A DNA stretch of 64,000 bases from Sphingobacterium sp. ML3W (GTDB taxonomy: Bacteria; Bacteroidota; Bacteroidia; Sphingobacteriales; Sphingobacteriaceae): the NCBI RefSeq assembly GCF_029542085.1, contig NZ_CP107036.1, positions 186,001 through 250,000 of the forward strand. The letters run 5' to 3'. The translations under genes and the position numbers were made by a program. Below are positions 50,336 through 59,636 of this stretch, piece by piece. Under the pieces are notes generated by a model. The model was not told the DNA's origin and made no database searches. It saw nothing but the letters and a program-made list of their open reading frames with translations. The stretch's first letter is position 1; each line of letters begins with the position of its first letter.

Positions 50336-51379
50336 CTATACAGAATCAGATGACTTTTCCGACCGATCAGGATATAATTGAGCTGCTGCAACCAAACGTT
50401 GCCTTATCCGACTTTGTAAATTGCGTGGAGCAATTACTTTGATCGCTTCACCAAATCCTAAAATTTCCCGTTCCAGTTCAAAGTTCAGGACAACATCAAT
50501 ACGAATTAAGAGGGAGCCGTCGTCTTTTTTATCCAGGATCTGCTGAGAAGGATGGATAGGCTTGGTTTCTACATAAGGAGCGTTTCTTGCATTTATTTCC
50601 AGAATAACACGATGGCCACGATCTTTATGTGTTTTTGAGACACCGATCGTGTCGGAAAAGTAGCGTTCAAAATCTATCCCTGTATATTCTTTATACGAAT
50701 TTTTCCCCATTTCCTCTATCGTTTCGATCCGATCTAAAGCAAGTGTCATTAATCCCTCGCTTTTTCTGTGGTGTCCAATGAGAAACCAACGGTTACGATA
50801 TTCTTTTAATAGGTAGGGGGAGAATACCAGATCTTGTTTTTGTAGTGCTTTAAAAGATTGATAGCCTATTAGAAGTGGTGTTTTTTCACGAATAGCCTGA
50901 TGGAGCTGGCTAATAAATGATAAGCCTTTCAAAAGATTATTGCTCTCCATTTGGATAATGGAAGGTTGATTATCTTTTTTAGTATGAATACTATCCTCAA
51001 GGCGTGCGACAATATCGCTCATTTCATCAAAACTCGAAAAGCCGCTGACATGTTTTAAGACCTCTACAGCTTCCTTCATTTTTTGCATATCGCCGACCGA
51101 AATAGGCGAGTTGCTTATACTATAGTTTGGATCTTCGTAAGTATAAAACTTACGATGTGTGACAACAATAGGCGCATTATAACCTAATTTATTACTTCGC
51201 ATCAACTGTATATCGCCCTGAACAGTGCGTTTACTAATGCCATTTTTGATGCCTTCAAATTCATAAAGAGCATCAGAAACCTTTTCCATTAAATCTTCTA
51301 AAGTCCACTTACGATGTCTTAACCGAAGACAGTTATCTATTGTTTTGTAACGGATCAGTGCTAGTTTGTTTAATGCCAT
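50336..51379 (-). CDS. WYL-domain transcriptional regulator
   Basis: A 347-residue regulator. The first 60 residues form a winged helix-turn-helix (WTLEDLMEKVSDALYEFEG, then GISKRTVQGDIQLMR). The middle contains a WYL domain (LLIGYQSFKALQKQDLVFSP, then PYLLKEYRNRWFLIGHHR), and a C-terminal WCX-like extension ends the protein. WYL domains bind nucleic acid or nucleotides and often control DNA-damage or defence genes. The open frame runs to 51595, but that extension would be antisense to the RNase P RNA 5' end; the ATG at 51379 gives the domain boundary. Targets are unknown. Confidence 0.88.
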   Translation of the reverse strand: MALNKLALIRYKTIDNCLRLRHRKWTLEDLMEKVSDALYEFEGIKNGISKRTVQGDIQLMRSNKLGYNAPIVVTHRKFYTYEDPNYSISNSPISVGDMQKMKEAVEVLKHVSGFSSFDEMSDIVARLEDSIHTKKDNQPSIIQMESNNLLKGLSFISQLHQAIREKTPLLIGYQSFKALQKQDLVFSPYLLKEYRNRWFLIGHHRKSEGLMTLALDRIETIEEMGKNSYKEYTGIDFERYFSDTIGVSKTHKDRGHRVILEINARNAPYVETKPIHPSQQILDKKDDGSLLIRIDVVLNFELEREILGFGEAIKVIAPRNLQSRIRQRLVAAAQLYPDRSEKSSDSV

Positions 51380-51536
51380 GTTTTGTTGAAGCAAGTTTAG
51401 ATGAAAATACAAAAACTTTATGTTATCTACGCAAGCGTATTGCGTAATTTTTGTAATGCGTAAAGCCTTATGCCCAGCTTTGTTGAAATTATAAAGAAAT
51501 TGGCTGTTTATCCAAGTAAAATCGCTACTTTTGCGC

Positions 51537-51922
51537 AGAAGCAAACTGGTTCTATCGCTGCTCTTTTTGGGAGGAGAGGAAAGTCCGGGCAACATAGAGC
51601 GACACGCTTCCTAACGGGAAGGATGTTATTTTAAATAGCAGACAGAAAGTGCCACAGAAAATATACCGCTTTTCGGAGTAAGGGTGAAAACGTAAGGTAA
51701 GAGCTTACGGTCTTGTATGGTAACATATATTACGGTAAACCTCGTGTGTTGAAAGACCAAATAGGTTGCGAAATCCGAAGGCTGCTCGTCTTCTTTCAAT
51801 TTATTGGAATTCGTAATGGGTAGGTTGATTGAGTTTGTCAGCGATGGCAAATCTAGATAAATGATAGAAATTCCACTTCGGTGGTCTACAGAACCCGGCT
51901 TACAAGGTTTGCTTCTTTTTCG
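51537..51922 (+). ncRNA. rnpB: RNase P RNA (bacterial type A)
   Basis: The catalytic RNA of tRNA 5' maturation. The P1 helix pairs AGAAGCAAAC (51537-51546) with GTTTGCTTCT (51907-51916). Universal elements are present: GAGGAAAGTCCGGGC near 51575, the GTGCCACAGAAA region near 51650, GTAAGGGTGAAA near 51678 and CAGAACCCGGCTTA near 51889. Length is about 380 nt. A T-run directly after P1 serves as terminator. Small ORFs in this interval are shadows. Confidence 0.95.
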
Positions 51923-51983
51923 CTAATTGCTAAAAAAACCTTATATTGATTTCCGTAATTGAAAATAGCATAACGCTGAATTT

Positions 51984-53375
51984 ATGAGTACAATTTTAAT
52001 CATTGACGATGAACGCGCCATCAGAAGCTCTTTGCGTGATATCTTAGAATACGAAGATTATACGATTTTAGATGTTGACAATGGTCGTGATGGATTGGAG
52101 ATCTTAAAAAAAGAAAAGGTCAACTTGGTTCTATGTGATATCAAGATGAATAATATGGACGGGATGGAAGTGTTATCTGAGGCACATCAGAGTAGTCCAG
52201 ATATTCCCTTTATAATGATCTCTGGCCATGGAACGATTGAAACCGCGGTTGAGGCAGCAAAAAAAGGAGCTTTTGACTTTTTGGAAAAACCACTGGATCT
52301 AAACCGGTTGCTCATTACGGTTCGGAATGCATTGGATAAAAGTTCTCTTGTCACTGAAACCAAAGTATTAAAACGAAAAGTAAGCAGTTCAAAGACCAAA
52401 GATATATTAGGGGAGTCCGGTGCAATTAAACGTATCAAAGAGACGATAGATCGTGTGGCTCCAACAGAAGCTAGAGTACTGATTACTGGTGCAAATGGTT
52501 CAGGTAAAGAGCTGGTGGCCCGTTGGTTGCATGAGAAATCAAATCGTTCACAGGCGCCATTGATTGAAGTAAACTGTGCTGCTATTCCTTCTGAATTGAT
52601 CGAATCAGAATTGTTTGGACATGAAAAAGGATCCTTTACTTCGGCAATTAAACAGCGTATCGGTAAATTTGAACAGGCTAGTGGCGGGACATTGTTTTTG
52701 GACGAAATAGGGGATATGAGCCTTTCCGCTCAGGCTAAAGTGTTGCGTGCTTTACAAGAACATAAAATAACCAGAGTTGGCGGTGACAAAGAAATTGATG
52801 TCAATGTACGTGTTGTAGCTGCGACCAATAAAGATTTGTTAAAGGAAATTGAAGACGGCAATTTTAGAATGGACTTATATCATCGCCTCTCGGTGATTTT
52901 AATCCATGTGCCAGCGCTGATAGATCGTGTTGATGATATTCCATTGCTTTCAACGAACTTTTGTGAAGAAATATGTATGGAATATGGTATTCCTGTAAAG
53001 GAAATCACAAATGCAGCGATGAGAGAATTAAGCCATCTTCCATGGACGGGAAATATTCGTGAATTGCGTAATATGATTGAACGACTTATTATTTTGAGTG
53101 ATAAATCTATTACCGATAAGGATGTTGTCGCATTTGCTAATCCTTCACGTGAACCGGTAAATGGGATTGCCCACGAAAAGGGGACGGTGAATTACGGCCT
53201 AGATATGGATTCATTTGACTCATTCCAAGATTATAAGGATCATGCGGAAAAAGAATTTATAAAATATAAATTGGAGAAAAATAACTGGAATGTTTCCAAG
53301 ACTGCAGATGATCTGGATATACAACGGAGTCATCTCTATAGTAAGATTGAAAAGTTTGGTCTCAAAAGAGACTAG
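51984..53375 (+). CDS. NtrC-type sigma-54-interacting response regulator (orphan)
   Basis: A 463-residue three-domain regulator. The receiver domain (1-120) has the acidic pair DDE at 8-10, phosphoacceptor Asp52 and Lys102. The AAA+ domain has Walker A GANGSGKE (169-176), Walker B TLFLDEIGD (236-244) and an arginine finger region. The C-terminal Fis-type helix-turn-helix is NNWNVSKTADDLDIQRSHLY. The sigma-54 contact loop, normally GAFTGA, reads GSFTSA (216-221), which suggests altered or lost sigma-54 activation. No histidine kinase adjoins. It follows rnpB with its own ATG at 51984. Confidence 0.93.
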   Translation: MSTILIIDDERAIRSSLRDILEYEDYTILDVDNGRDGLEILKKEKVNLVLCDIKMNNMDGMEVLSEAHQSSPDIPFIMISGHGTIETAVEAAKKGAFDFLEKPLDLNRLLITVRNALDKSSLVTETKVLKRKVSSSKTKDILGESGAIKRIKETIDRVAPTEARVLITGANGSGKELVARWLHEKSNRSQAPLIEVNCAAIPSELIESELFGHEKGSFTSAIKQRIGKFEQASGGTLFLDEIGDMSLSAQAKVLRALQEHKITRVGGDKEIDVNVRVVAATNKDLLKEIEDGNFRMDLYHRLSVILIHVPALIDRVDDIPLLSTNFCEEICMEYGIPVKEITNAAMRELSHLPWTGNIRELRNMIERLIILSDKSITDKDVVAFANPSREPVNGIAHEKGTVNYGLDMDSFDSFQDYKDHAEKEFIKYKLEKNNWNVSKTADDLDIQRSHLYSKIEKFGLKRD

Positions 53376-53376
53376 T

Positions 53377-53413
53377 AAAAAATAAGGGCATCCAAAAGAA
53401 GCCCTTATTTTTT
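53377..53413 (+). terminator. Terminator of the NtrC-type gene
   Basis: A perfect 13-bp stem, AAAAAATAAGGGC (53377-53389) with GCCCTTATTTTTT (53401-53413), with an 11-nt loop, 1 bp after the stop. Confidence 0.9.
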
Positions 53414-53508
53414 ATAACCTTTGTAATAGTTTCTTTGTATTCAATTGAAGAAACACTGTTGAAATGATCCTCGTATGAATTAAGTGATCATTTTGTTAAG
53501 CGGACCTT

Positions 53509-54168
53509 CTATTGTAATATTGCTTTCACATTAGCTACTGAAATTTCAGTATAGTTTCTGATATAGGTATCGCTAGCAGGAAGTTCCTCTTTTTTGTGGG
53601 TTGATAATACGGCAACAACCTTCATCCCCGCATTTTTGGCAGCTGTAATGCCCGAAAAAGAATCTTCAAACACAATACATTTTTCAATTGGCATACCCAG
53701 GTTTTCCGCTGATTTCAAATAAACTTCGGGATGAGGTTTGTGAAGTTTTACATCTTCACTGCTCAAAGTTGATGAAAAAAGATCACGGATCTTTAGTTCA
53801 TCCAAAATCAGATCCATATTTTCTTTAGGAGCCGATGTTGCCACCGCAAGTTTGAAGCCTTTGTCTTTTAAATCTTTCAGAAATTCGATCAAGCCTTTAA
53901 TAGGAGCAACATGTTCTTTATAGATCACCCTAAAAAGCTGCTCTTTTTCAAACTCAAGCGTACGCAATTCTTCAGGAGAGATCGGGCGTTGAAAAAAATG
54001 TTGCATGATATAGCTGTTGTGTTTGCCATACATATGCTGTTCGAATTCTTCTTCAGTAGCCTGTTGTACGTTATGGTTCTTAAAAAAAGCTCTGAAAGCT
54101 TCTGCATGAAAGGGGTTTGTGTGGCTTATAACCCCGTCCATATCAAAAATTGCCGCGTATTCTGTCAT
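53509..54168 (-). CDS. HAD-superfamily phosphatase / beta-phosphoglucomutase-like
   Basis: A 219-residue cytoplasmic hydrolase of the HAD subfamily I. Motif I is IFDMDGVISHTNPFH with nucleophile Asp9 and Asp11; motif II is AVATSAPKENM; motif III Lys lies in HKPHPEVYLKSAENLG; motif IV is VFEDSFSGITAAKNAGM. The cap domain of about 70 residues after motif I fits beta-phosphoglucomutase or sugar phosphatase enzymes. A longer open frame reaches 54210; the ATG at 54168 (MTEYAAIFDMDG) is preferred. Substrate is undetermined. Confidence 0.9.
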   Translation of the reverse strand: MTEYAAIFDMDGVISHTNPFHAEAFRAFFKNHNVQQATEEEFEQHMYGKHNSYIMQHFFQRPISPEELRTLEFEKEQLFRVIYKEHVAPIKGLIEFLKDLKDKGFKLAVATSAPKENMDLILDELKIRDLFSSTLSSEDVKLHKPHPEVYLKSAENLGMPIEKCIVFEDSFSGITAAKNAGMKVVAVLSTHKKEELPASDTYIRNYTEISVANVKAILQ

Positions 54169-54243
54169 TTGGCTAATATACAATAATTGCTTTATTTGAT
54201 TGTTTGACAACTTTCATATTCTGGTAAATATTTTAAGATGATA

Positions 54244-56145
54244 TTACAATATGCTCAGATTATAACGCCCTTTATCGGAACCACTCACTTCTTTATGAAA
54301 CTGAAAGAAATCTTCATAGTTGCTTGCTGGATAATTTCCTTCGAAGAGCTCTAGTTTTCGATACGTGAAAAGTTTATTCCCTTTTATCTCCGACTTAAAT
54401 TCATATTTACCAAATGGTTTTTCGATAATCTTTTGTTCGGGGGTTATTGTTTTTAAAATGTTATTTGGCAGTGCAATACTAATGCTGTCAATGTCAACAA
54501 ATCCACGTTCTATAAAAATATCTTCCGTACGATTTTTATTCTCAGATATGCTGGATTGTGTATTGAAAATATTGGGCTGAATCAGCATTTTATTGCCGTT
54601 TTTTACCGCATAATTTTTAATGGAAATTGACAAATTCTCTTCAATAAATGGTCTATCTTTTTTGTGTTCGGTGTATTTTACCTGTTCAAAATTAATGTTG
54701 TCGATATTATAATATTCTGCCAGCAGTTTAGTTTTTTCATTATTGCTTGCCAAAAGAATTTCCATATGATTTTCATACTGTGTACCATAAAATTTGGTGT
54801 TTAGAGAGCCTTTTATACTCCCATCATCGGATAAGCTAAGATCGGCGTTACGAAGCTGAAGATTGATGGCATTGCTATATTTTGGTGTATGCATAATCAC
54901 ACCGCCATTTTCGGTACAGGCAATGACATCTCTGTCATCTGTAAAATTGCTTAGGAATCCAAAAGGGAGGTTCTGGCTGGTGCATTCCAACCAGGTCGTA
55001 TCATTTTTGAATGGCAGGCATAGGATTGCATGGTTTCCATCCTGTACATTTGCAAATGTTTTATGAAAATTCTCTTTGCGTTTACCCGCTTCAACCATAC
55101 AGTAGTAAGAAGGTATACCTACAGCAGATAACATGCTTCCCATATAGTTGACCAAGGCTTTACAGTCACCATAACCTAAACGGTCAACCTCAGATGCCGG
55201 AAATGGCTCAAGTCCACCAATTCCAATCTGAATACTGATGTATCTCGTGTTTTTTTGCAAATAGTCGTATAGGATCTTCGCTTTTTCTTGATCCGATGAA
55301 GCGTTCTTTGTAAGTGATATGAATTTCTGTTTTGAGGCTTCAGTAAGATCTTGCTTTTTGCTTAATAATTTAGTAGCAAACCAGTCGCCATACTCTTTCC
55401 AATCGCTAAAATTGCCTTCTTTTCCATAATAAACAAAGTTTTTAGGAACGATCAATACGCTTGTTCTTTTCAGATTGGGATTGGGACTATAAGATTCCTC
55501 TTTTTTAGCTGGGATTTGTTCCGCATTCCAGGTTTTACTAACAGTTTTGTCGGTTTTCTCCTCTTTGATATTACCTTTATAGTTTTTTGACTCGATCCGA
55601 AATTCACTACTGATTGGAGTTATAAATTGATAACTGCTTTTTTCAACGGAAACATTGTTTGAAACTTCAGGAGTCCATGAAGGAATGATTAAGTTTTGTT
55701 TATGCCTTACTTCGTATTGATATTCGATGGTATAGGGGTAGCTGTGATAATCCGGGATATAGACTTTCATCCTCGAATCAGCAAACATTGTACTGTTGTC
55801 AACTGCACTTACATCTTTAAAATCCTTGGTTGTTATTTTTTTCTGCAATATCCCCATTTCATTATAGATAGCACCCTTTATGCTCTTGATTTCATTTGAT
55901 TTGTTATAATGTATCGGAAGGGCGGCATAGTAATCCCCGTTTTTATTATAAACGGTAATGACACGTGTGACCGTTTCAGTGACCTGCTCAGGGGATTTTA
56001 CTTCCACCACAGTTTTATCATTTCGGACTGTTGCTACTGCCCGGCTTTTTAGCGTACCCGGAATCTGGGCAATATCGTAGTTCTCCTGAGCAATTGCAGC
56101 AATTGGAATAAGGAAATAGGCTAAATTGGCAAATAACGTTTTCAT
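54244..56145 (-). CDS. Exported DUF3857/transglutaminase-like protein with catalytic residues
   Basis: A 633-residue protein: signal peptide (cleavage near AIAQ), DUF3857 beta-sandwich (about 50-220), a transglutaminase-like core (about 275-390) and a DUF2569-type beta-rich C-terminus. The catalytic Cys328 (GYGDCKAL) and His372 (NHAILCL) are present; the third position appears as Glu387 in TWLECTS. Such proteins could act as cysteine peptidases or transamidases in the periplasm or cell surface; no substrate is known. It overlaps by 4 bp the end of the upstream paralogue, so the two are translationally coupled. Confidence 0.83.
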   Translation of the reverse strand: MKTLFANLAYFLIPIAAIAQENYDIAQIPGTLKSRAVATVRNDKTVVEVKSPEQVTETVTRVITVYNKNGDYYAALPIHYNKSNEIKSIKGAIYNEMGILQKKITTKDFKDVSAVDNSTMFADSRMKVYIPDYHSYPYTIEYQYEVRHKQNLIIPSWTPEVSNNVSVEKSSYQFITPISSEFRIESKNYKGNIKEEKTDKTVSKTWNAEQIPAKKEESYSPNPNLKRTSVLIVPKNFVYYGKEGNFSDWKEYGDWFATKLLSKKQDLTEASKQKFISLTKNASSDQEKAKILYDYLQKNTRYISIQIGIGGLEPFPASEVDRLGYGDCKALVNYMGSMLSAVGIPSYYCMVEAGKRKENFHKTFANVQDGNHAILCLPFKNDTTWLECTSQNLPFGFLSNFTDDRDVIACTENGGVIMHTPKYSNAINLQLRNADLSLSDDGSIKGSLNTKFYGTQYENHMEILLASNNEKTKLLAEYYNIDNINFEQVKYTEHKKDRPFIEENLSISIKNYAVKNGNKMLIQPNIFNTQSSISENKNRTEDIFIERGFVDIDSISIALPNNILKTITPEQKIIEKPFGKYEFKSEIKGNKLFTYRKLELFEGNYPASNYEDFFQFHKEVSGSDKGRYNLSIL

Positions 56146-58118
56146 TTTTTTGTGGTTAATCTAATGTCTAATTTCTGCTGTTGTATAATGCGTGAATAAA
56201 GCTCTTTTAAAGAGAAATATTCGTCTACCGTAAATATTGGTTTATTAAAACTAAGGCTCCCCAGAACCTCTAGTTTGGTGCCAGTTAGCTGTGTTATGTA
56301 TTTATATCTTGCAGCAGACTCAGGAAGAGCCAAAGATATATTTTGTGGTTTATCTGTTACTTCGTATTGTTCCGGGATTTCCAATTGGATATTGTATTGG
56401 AGTTTAGACTTAAATCCCATATCTACCGGATAAGTGCGGTCTTGAATTTTGAACGGATTATAGGATATGCGATCGATGACGTTTGGAGCGAGTGATAATA
56501 TATTGTTTTCTTGTTGTTTATTAACATCTAACGTAATATCAAACGTCTCGTTTAGTATCTGATCGAGTTCGTTAAGATGTTCAATTTTGGCATTGGTAAA
56601 ACTGATGTTGGGCATCTCTTCATCCAGTTTTTCCCAATATTCTTCGAGCGAGTTGAATTTGGCTATATGTTGCCTTTTTAAGAGCGCTTTATTACCTTGA
56701 CTGCTAATGATAAGTGTGCCTTTAATTTGACCTTGGTTATTCAGTACGCCCGTCAACGTATAGTATTGTTCGGATATCTCCTCAGAGGCTAGTGGGAACC
56801 AATCTGAACTTTTTTTGGAGTATATGATTCTGCCACGCTCATTGAGACATTGCAATGGCAATGAGCCAAAGGGAAGATAGCTATTCGATGCGTCCAATTT
56901 GTATTTGATTCCATCGATGTCCACACAGGCGATTACATAGTCAAAATCAGATAATACAGGAAATAGCGAATTGGGGTTACCATTTCGTCTTGTCGATAAA
57001 ATAATTGGATAAGCATCTAAATTCGCTGCTTGTAGGGCAGTAATCAGCGATAAATTTATATCACCAATATTACCAGTTCTTTTTTCTAAGGCTTTTTCGA
57101 TTCCATTTTCGGAATATTTTCCAACGTAGTTATTCCATTTTATCTGTTTCTTGATGTAGTCGTAGATTTTGTTGGCCTTTACCAATTTTGAATCATCTGG
57201 AGATAAAAGTGTTGACAGCGTAGTTTTGAATAGATCTGTTTTTTTCAATTGGCCACCAAAGGTCTTCTCATTCATTAATTCTGTGTCAACATCTTTCCAT
57301 GTCTTGCTAAATGTTTTTTTGACACCAGTGCTTGGATAGAATATGGATTCGAGCTCGTAATATATTGCGGATTTAAAATTTTGGGGAGAAGTCATAAAGT
57401 CTTCTTCAACAAAAGCTGGAATATTGGACATTGCATAGGTGAGCTTTGAACAATCCATTCTTACTCCATCCAAAAAAAGATATTCCTTCAAAACTTCTCC
57501 TTTTTTTTGGTCATCAAGTTTATAGGGACCACGTAATACCACATTATAAGTAAAAGATGCCGGTATAATAGCAATGTATTGGCTATGTAATTTGGGAATA
57601 TCATCCTGAAATTCCCATGTCTTAAAATTAAATAGATCCTGTTCGAGAGTTCGATACGAAACTTCTATGATGGATCCTTCTTTAATATTTGGAAGTGTGA
57701 ATTTGTTCAGATCGAGGTAAGTAGAGTAGTTTTCTTTAAAAACCTTTTTACTTTCAAGTTCTGTTCGAATGATCTGTCCGCTTTCCAAATTGTAGGTAAC
57801 AGCTTTCAATTCGTCCAGGTGGTCACGGATATAACTTCCTCTTTTATAGGAGGGGATTTCGAAATTGGCTTTTTTAAAACCCTCTTTATTATTTATACGA
57901 ATGAGGACGTGGTATTCGTGCATTAATTTTATTCGATGATCATAGTCATCGACGAAAACTGAGCTTTGCCCAAATTCTTTTAGGACAATAGCATTTGCAT
58001 TGCTATCGAGTGCTGTAGTCGAAAAATCTGAAACGTTTACTCTACCAAAATCGAAATTTTGCCCCAAGATGTTCGGACAAAAATAAAATATTAAAAATAG
58101 CGTTAAAAAATGGCGCAT
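56142..58118 (-). CDS. Exported DUF3857/transglutaminase-like protein lacking catalytic Cys/His
   Basis: A 658-residue paralogue of the downstream gene, with signal peptide (cleavage near ILGQ), DUF3857 (about 60-230), transglutaminase-like core (about 305-415) and a C-terminal beta-rich part. Where the active paralogue has GDC, this protein reads GDI (352-354), and the segment matching NHAIL reads DYVIACVD, without His; the last residue of the triad (Asp409 in KLDAS) remains. It is therefore probably non-enzymatic and may bind the substrate or partner. This substitution occurs in other Bacteroidota members as I recall. It overlaps the next gene by 4 bp. Confidence 0.83.
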   Translation of the reverse strand: MRHFLTLFLIFYFCPNILGQNFDFGRVNVSDFSTTALDSNANAIVLKEFGQSSVFVDDYDHRIKLMHEYHVLIRINNKEGFKKANFEIPSYKRGSYIRDHLDELKAVTYNLESGQIIRTELESKKVFKENYSTYLDLNKFTLPNIKEGSIIEVSYRTLEQDLFNFKTWEFQDDIPKLHSQYIAIIPASFTYNVVLRGPYKLDDQKKGEVLKEYLFLDGVRMDCSKLTYAMSNIPAFVEEDFMTSPQNFKSAIYYELESIFYPSTGVKKTFSKTWKDVDTELMNEKTFGGQLKKTDLFKTTLSTLLSPDDSKLVKANKIYDYIKKQIKWNNYVGKYSENGIEKALEKRTGNIGDINLSLITALQAANLDAYPIILSTRRNGNPNSLFPVLSDFDYVIACVDIDGIKYKLDASNSYLPFGSLPLQCLNERGRIIYSKKSSDWFPLASEEISEQYYTLTGVLNNQGQIKGTLIISSQGNKALLKRQHIAKFNSLEEYWEKLDEEMPNISFTNAKIEHLNELDQILNETFDITLDVNKQQENNILSLAPNVIDRISYNPFKIQDRTYPVDMGFKSKLQYNIQLEIPEQYEVTDKPQNISLALPESAARYKYITQLTGTKLEVLGSLSFNKPIFTVDEYFSLKELYSRIIQQQKLDIRLTTKK

Positions 58119-58197
58119 AACTTAGACGTAATTTGTATACGAATATAAGTTTTTAGCCAAAATTAAACGATACCTCTAAAAAATATTATTTGTCTAG

Positions 58198-58572
58198 TTA
58201 TTTATCTATTTGTAGCAGATTGTCAATGACTTCGGTAATATTATCAATATCCTCACCATCTTCTAGCATTGAAAATGCGAGGTAGGTTGCGTAGATCTCA
58301 GGACTAAACTTAACATGTTTGTCTGAAATGAACTTATCAATCTGTTGTTCATTGCATTCAAAATTGATGCTTTGCAATTCATTGAACAAGTTTGTTGAGA
58401 TAGTCTGGTGATTTTCTCCACAGGCAAATCCCGCAATAATATGGAATAGAAATTTATCGGTTATTTCATCATCTTCCTTTTTGAACATAGCACGAATATG
58501 CTTATAATCGAATTTAGTTTTTGCACTATTGACGATAGTGTCCCAAATCTGATACTCCGCTTTTGTCTCCAT
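58198..58572 (-). CDS. Hypothetical cytoplasmic protein, 124 residues
   Basis: I do not recognise this family. The 124-residue protein is acidic and predicted to be all helical, with no signal peptide or membrane helix. It reads like a small helical bundle (YKHIRAMFKKEDDEITDKFL, then IYATYLAFSMLEDGEDIDNI). Codon usage and frame length support a real gene, since no alternative frame here is better. It lies 79 bp upstream of the DUF3857 pair on the same strand, and may be cotranscribed. Function unknown. Confidence 0.65.
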   Translation of the reverse strand: METKAEYQIWDTIVNSAKTKFDYKHIRAMFKKEDDEITDKFLFHIIAGFACGENHQTISTNLFNELQSINFECNEQQIDKFISDKHVKFSPEIYATYLAFSMLEDGEDIDNITEVIDNLLQIDK

Positions 58573-59009
58573 AACTCACTTTAAATTTATATTGGTATAA
58601 GCAATATACTAAAAATAATTCTATTCTAAGCAAGGATGACAGCAAGATTTCTCTGAAAAAGACATACACGCTGTAGTTCTTTTCTTTTGTTTCATCTGAA
58701 CGAAGGTTAAGACTGTAGAAGTTTGAAAACCATTTCACCCAACAGGCAACCCAATAGAATTCCAAAAAGAATGGATAGACTTACTTTGAACCATACAGGG
58801 CTTGTTTTTAATGCTAATTTCATGGTGCAAAAATGCCTTAAAAATATCCTTTTATAAAGAAATTCAGCTAGGAAAAAGCCTCCTGTAGTGATATGATGAC
58901 AAGATATTTTAGGCTTTGTGGTATGATAATTGAAAATTAATGTTTGAATTCGATTTTTTTAGTAATTTAAGTCGGAAAATGAATTTTTGGAAAAGCCTGA
59001 TTTATAATT
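58573..59009. other. Intergenic region with a possible small gene
   Basis: 437 bp between divergent genes. Apart from the 38-codon frame at 58707-58823, it is AT-rich and without recognisable structure. Confidence 0.5.
58707..58823 (-). CDS. Possible small membrane protein, 38 residues
   Basis: A 38-codon frame from ATG (58823) to TAA (58707). It encodes a basic N-terminus (MKLALKTSPVWFKV) followed by a single hydrophobic segment with small-residue spacing, SLSILFGILLGCLLGEMVF. This has the shape of a single-pass membrane peptide. The start, hydrophobicity and uninterrupted position between genes support it; shortness and lack of homology information do not. It lies upstream of the 124-residue hypothetical gene on the same strand (134 bp between them). 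Confidence 0.4.
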   Translation of the reverse strand: MKLALKTSPVWFKVSLSILFGILLGCLLGEMVFKLLQS

Positions 59010-59534
59010 ATGATGACACGAATAGTATTGACAGTATTTCTATTTACAATAGCAAAGATGGGACTGGGACAGCAGCTGAATATCGATAAGATCCGAAAAG
59101 ATTATGCGGAGGCAGTAAAGGACGAGGATCTGTGTGAACGTAATTTTGATATACTCGATGACGGGGCTAAATCCACTACAGAGAAGGTCTATCGTGCCGC
59201 CTATGAGATATTAATAGCAAAACACATGGGCAATCCATTTAAGAAAGTCGGCCAATTTAAGGAAGGTAAGAAGCATCTGGAGGAGTTGATCAAAGATAAC
59301 CCCAATCATATCGAAGCAAGGTTTATTCGATGGAGTGTACAGGTCCATGCACCGTCTTTTTTGGGTTATAAAGATAATATCATAGAAGACAAAAACTTCT
59401 TGGTCAAAAACCTCCGTAAGTTGCCCAATGAAGAGGCAAAATCAATTATTTACAATTATCTGAAAGGAGCTAATCCTTATTTGAAAGGTGAACAGATATT
59501 TACTAATGTGGAATTAAAGGAGTTAGGACAATAG
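59010..59534 (+). CDS. Hypothetical exported protein, 174 residues
   Basis: I do not recognise a named family. A signal peptide (MTRIVLTVFLFTIAKMGLGQ) precedes about 150 mostly helical residues; the middle (FKEGKKHLEELIKDNPNHIEARFIRWSVQ) has the alternating pattern of a tetratricopeptide-like helix pair with a DPNxxEA-type turn. It may therefore be a small periplasmic protein that binds others. Two ATG codons follow one another (59010, 59013). It lies 102 bp upstream of an OmpA gene in the same direction; a link is possible. Confidence 0.7.
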   Translation: MMTRIVLTVFLFTIAKMGLGQQLNIDKIRKDYAEAVKDEDLCERNFDILDDGAKSTTEKVYRAAYEILIAKHMGNPFKKVGQFKEGKKHLEELIKDNPNHIEARFIRWSVQVHAPSFLGYKDNIIEDKNFLVKNLRKLPNEEAKSIIYNYLKGANPYLKGEQIFTNVELKELGQ

Positions 59535-59636
59535 ACGTTAAAGGATGTTAATTCGATAGGATACTATTTTTTTGGCTGAAATATTGCTTTATCTTGGTTC
59601 AACAAATTAACTCAACATCTACAAAATTAGAATGCT

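Noticed and set aside
51380..51595. N-terminal extension of the WYL regulator
   Set aside because: The extension runs antisense over the RNase P RNA 5' end and precedes the helix-turn-helix by about 70 unrelated residues. The ATG at 51379 fits the domain boundary.
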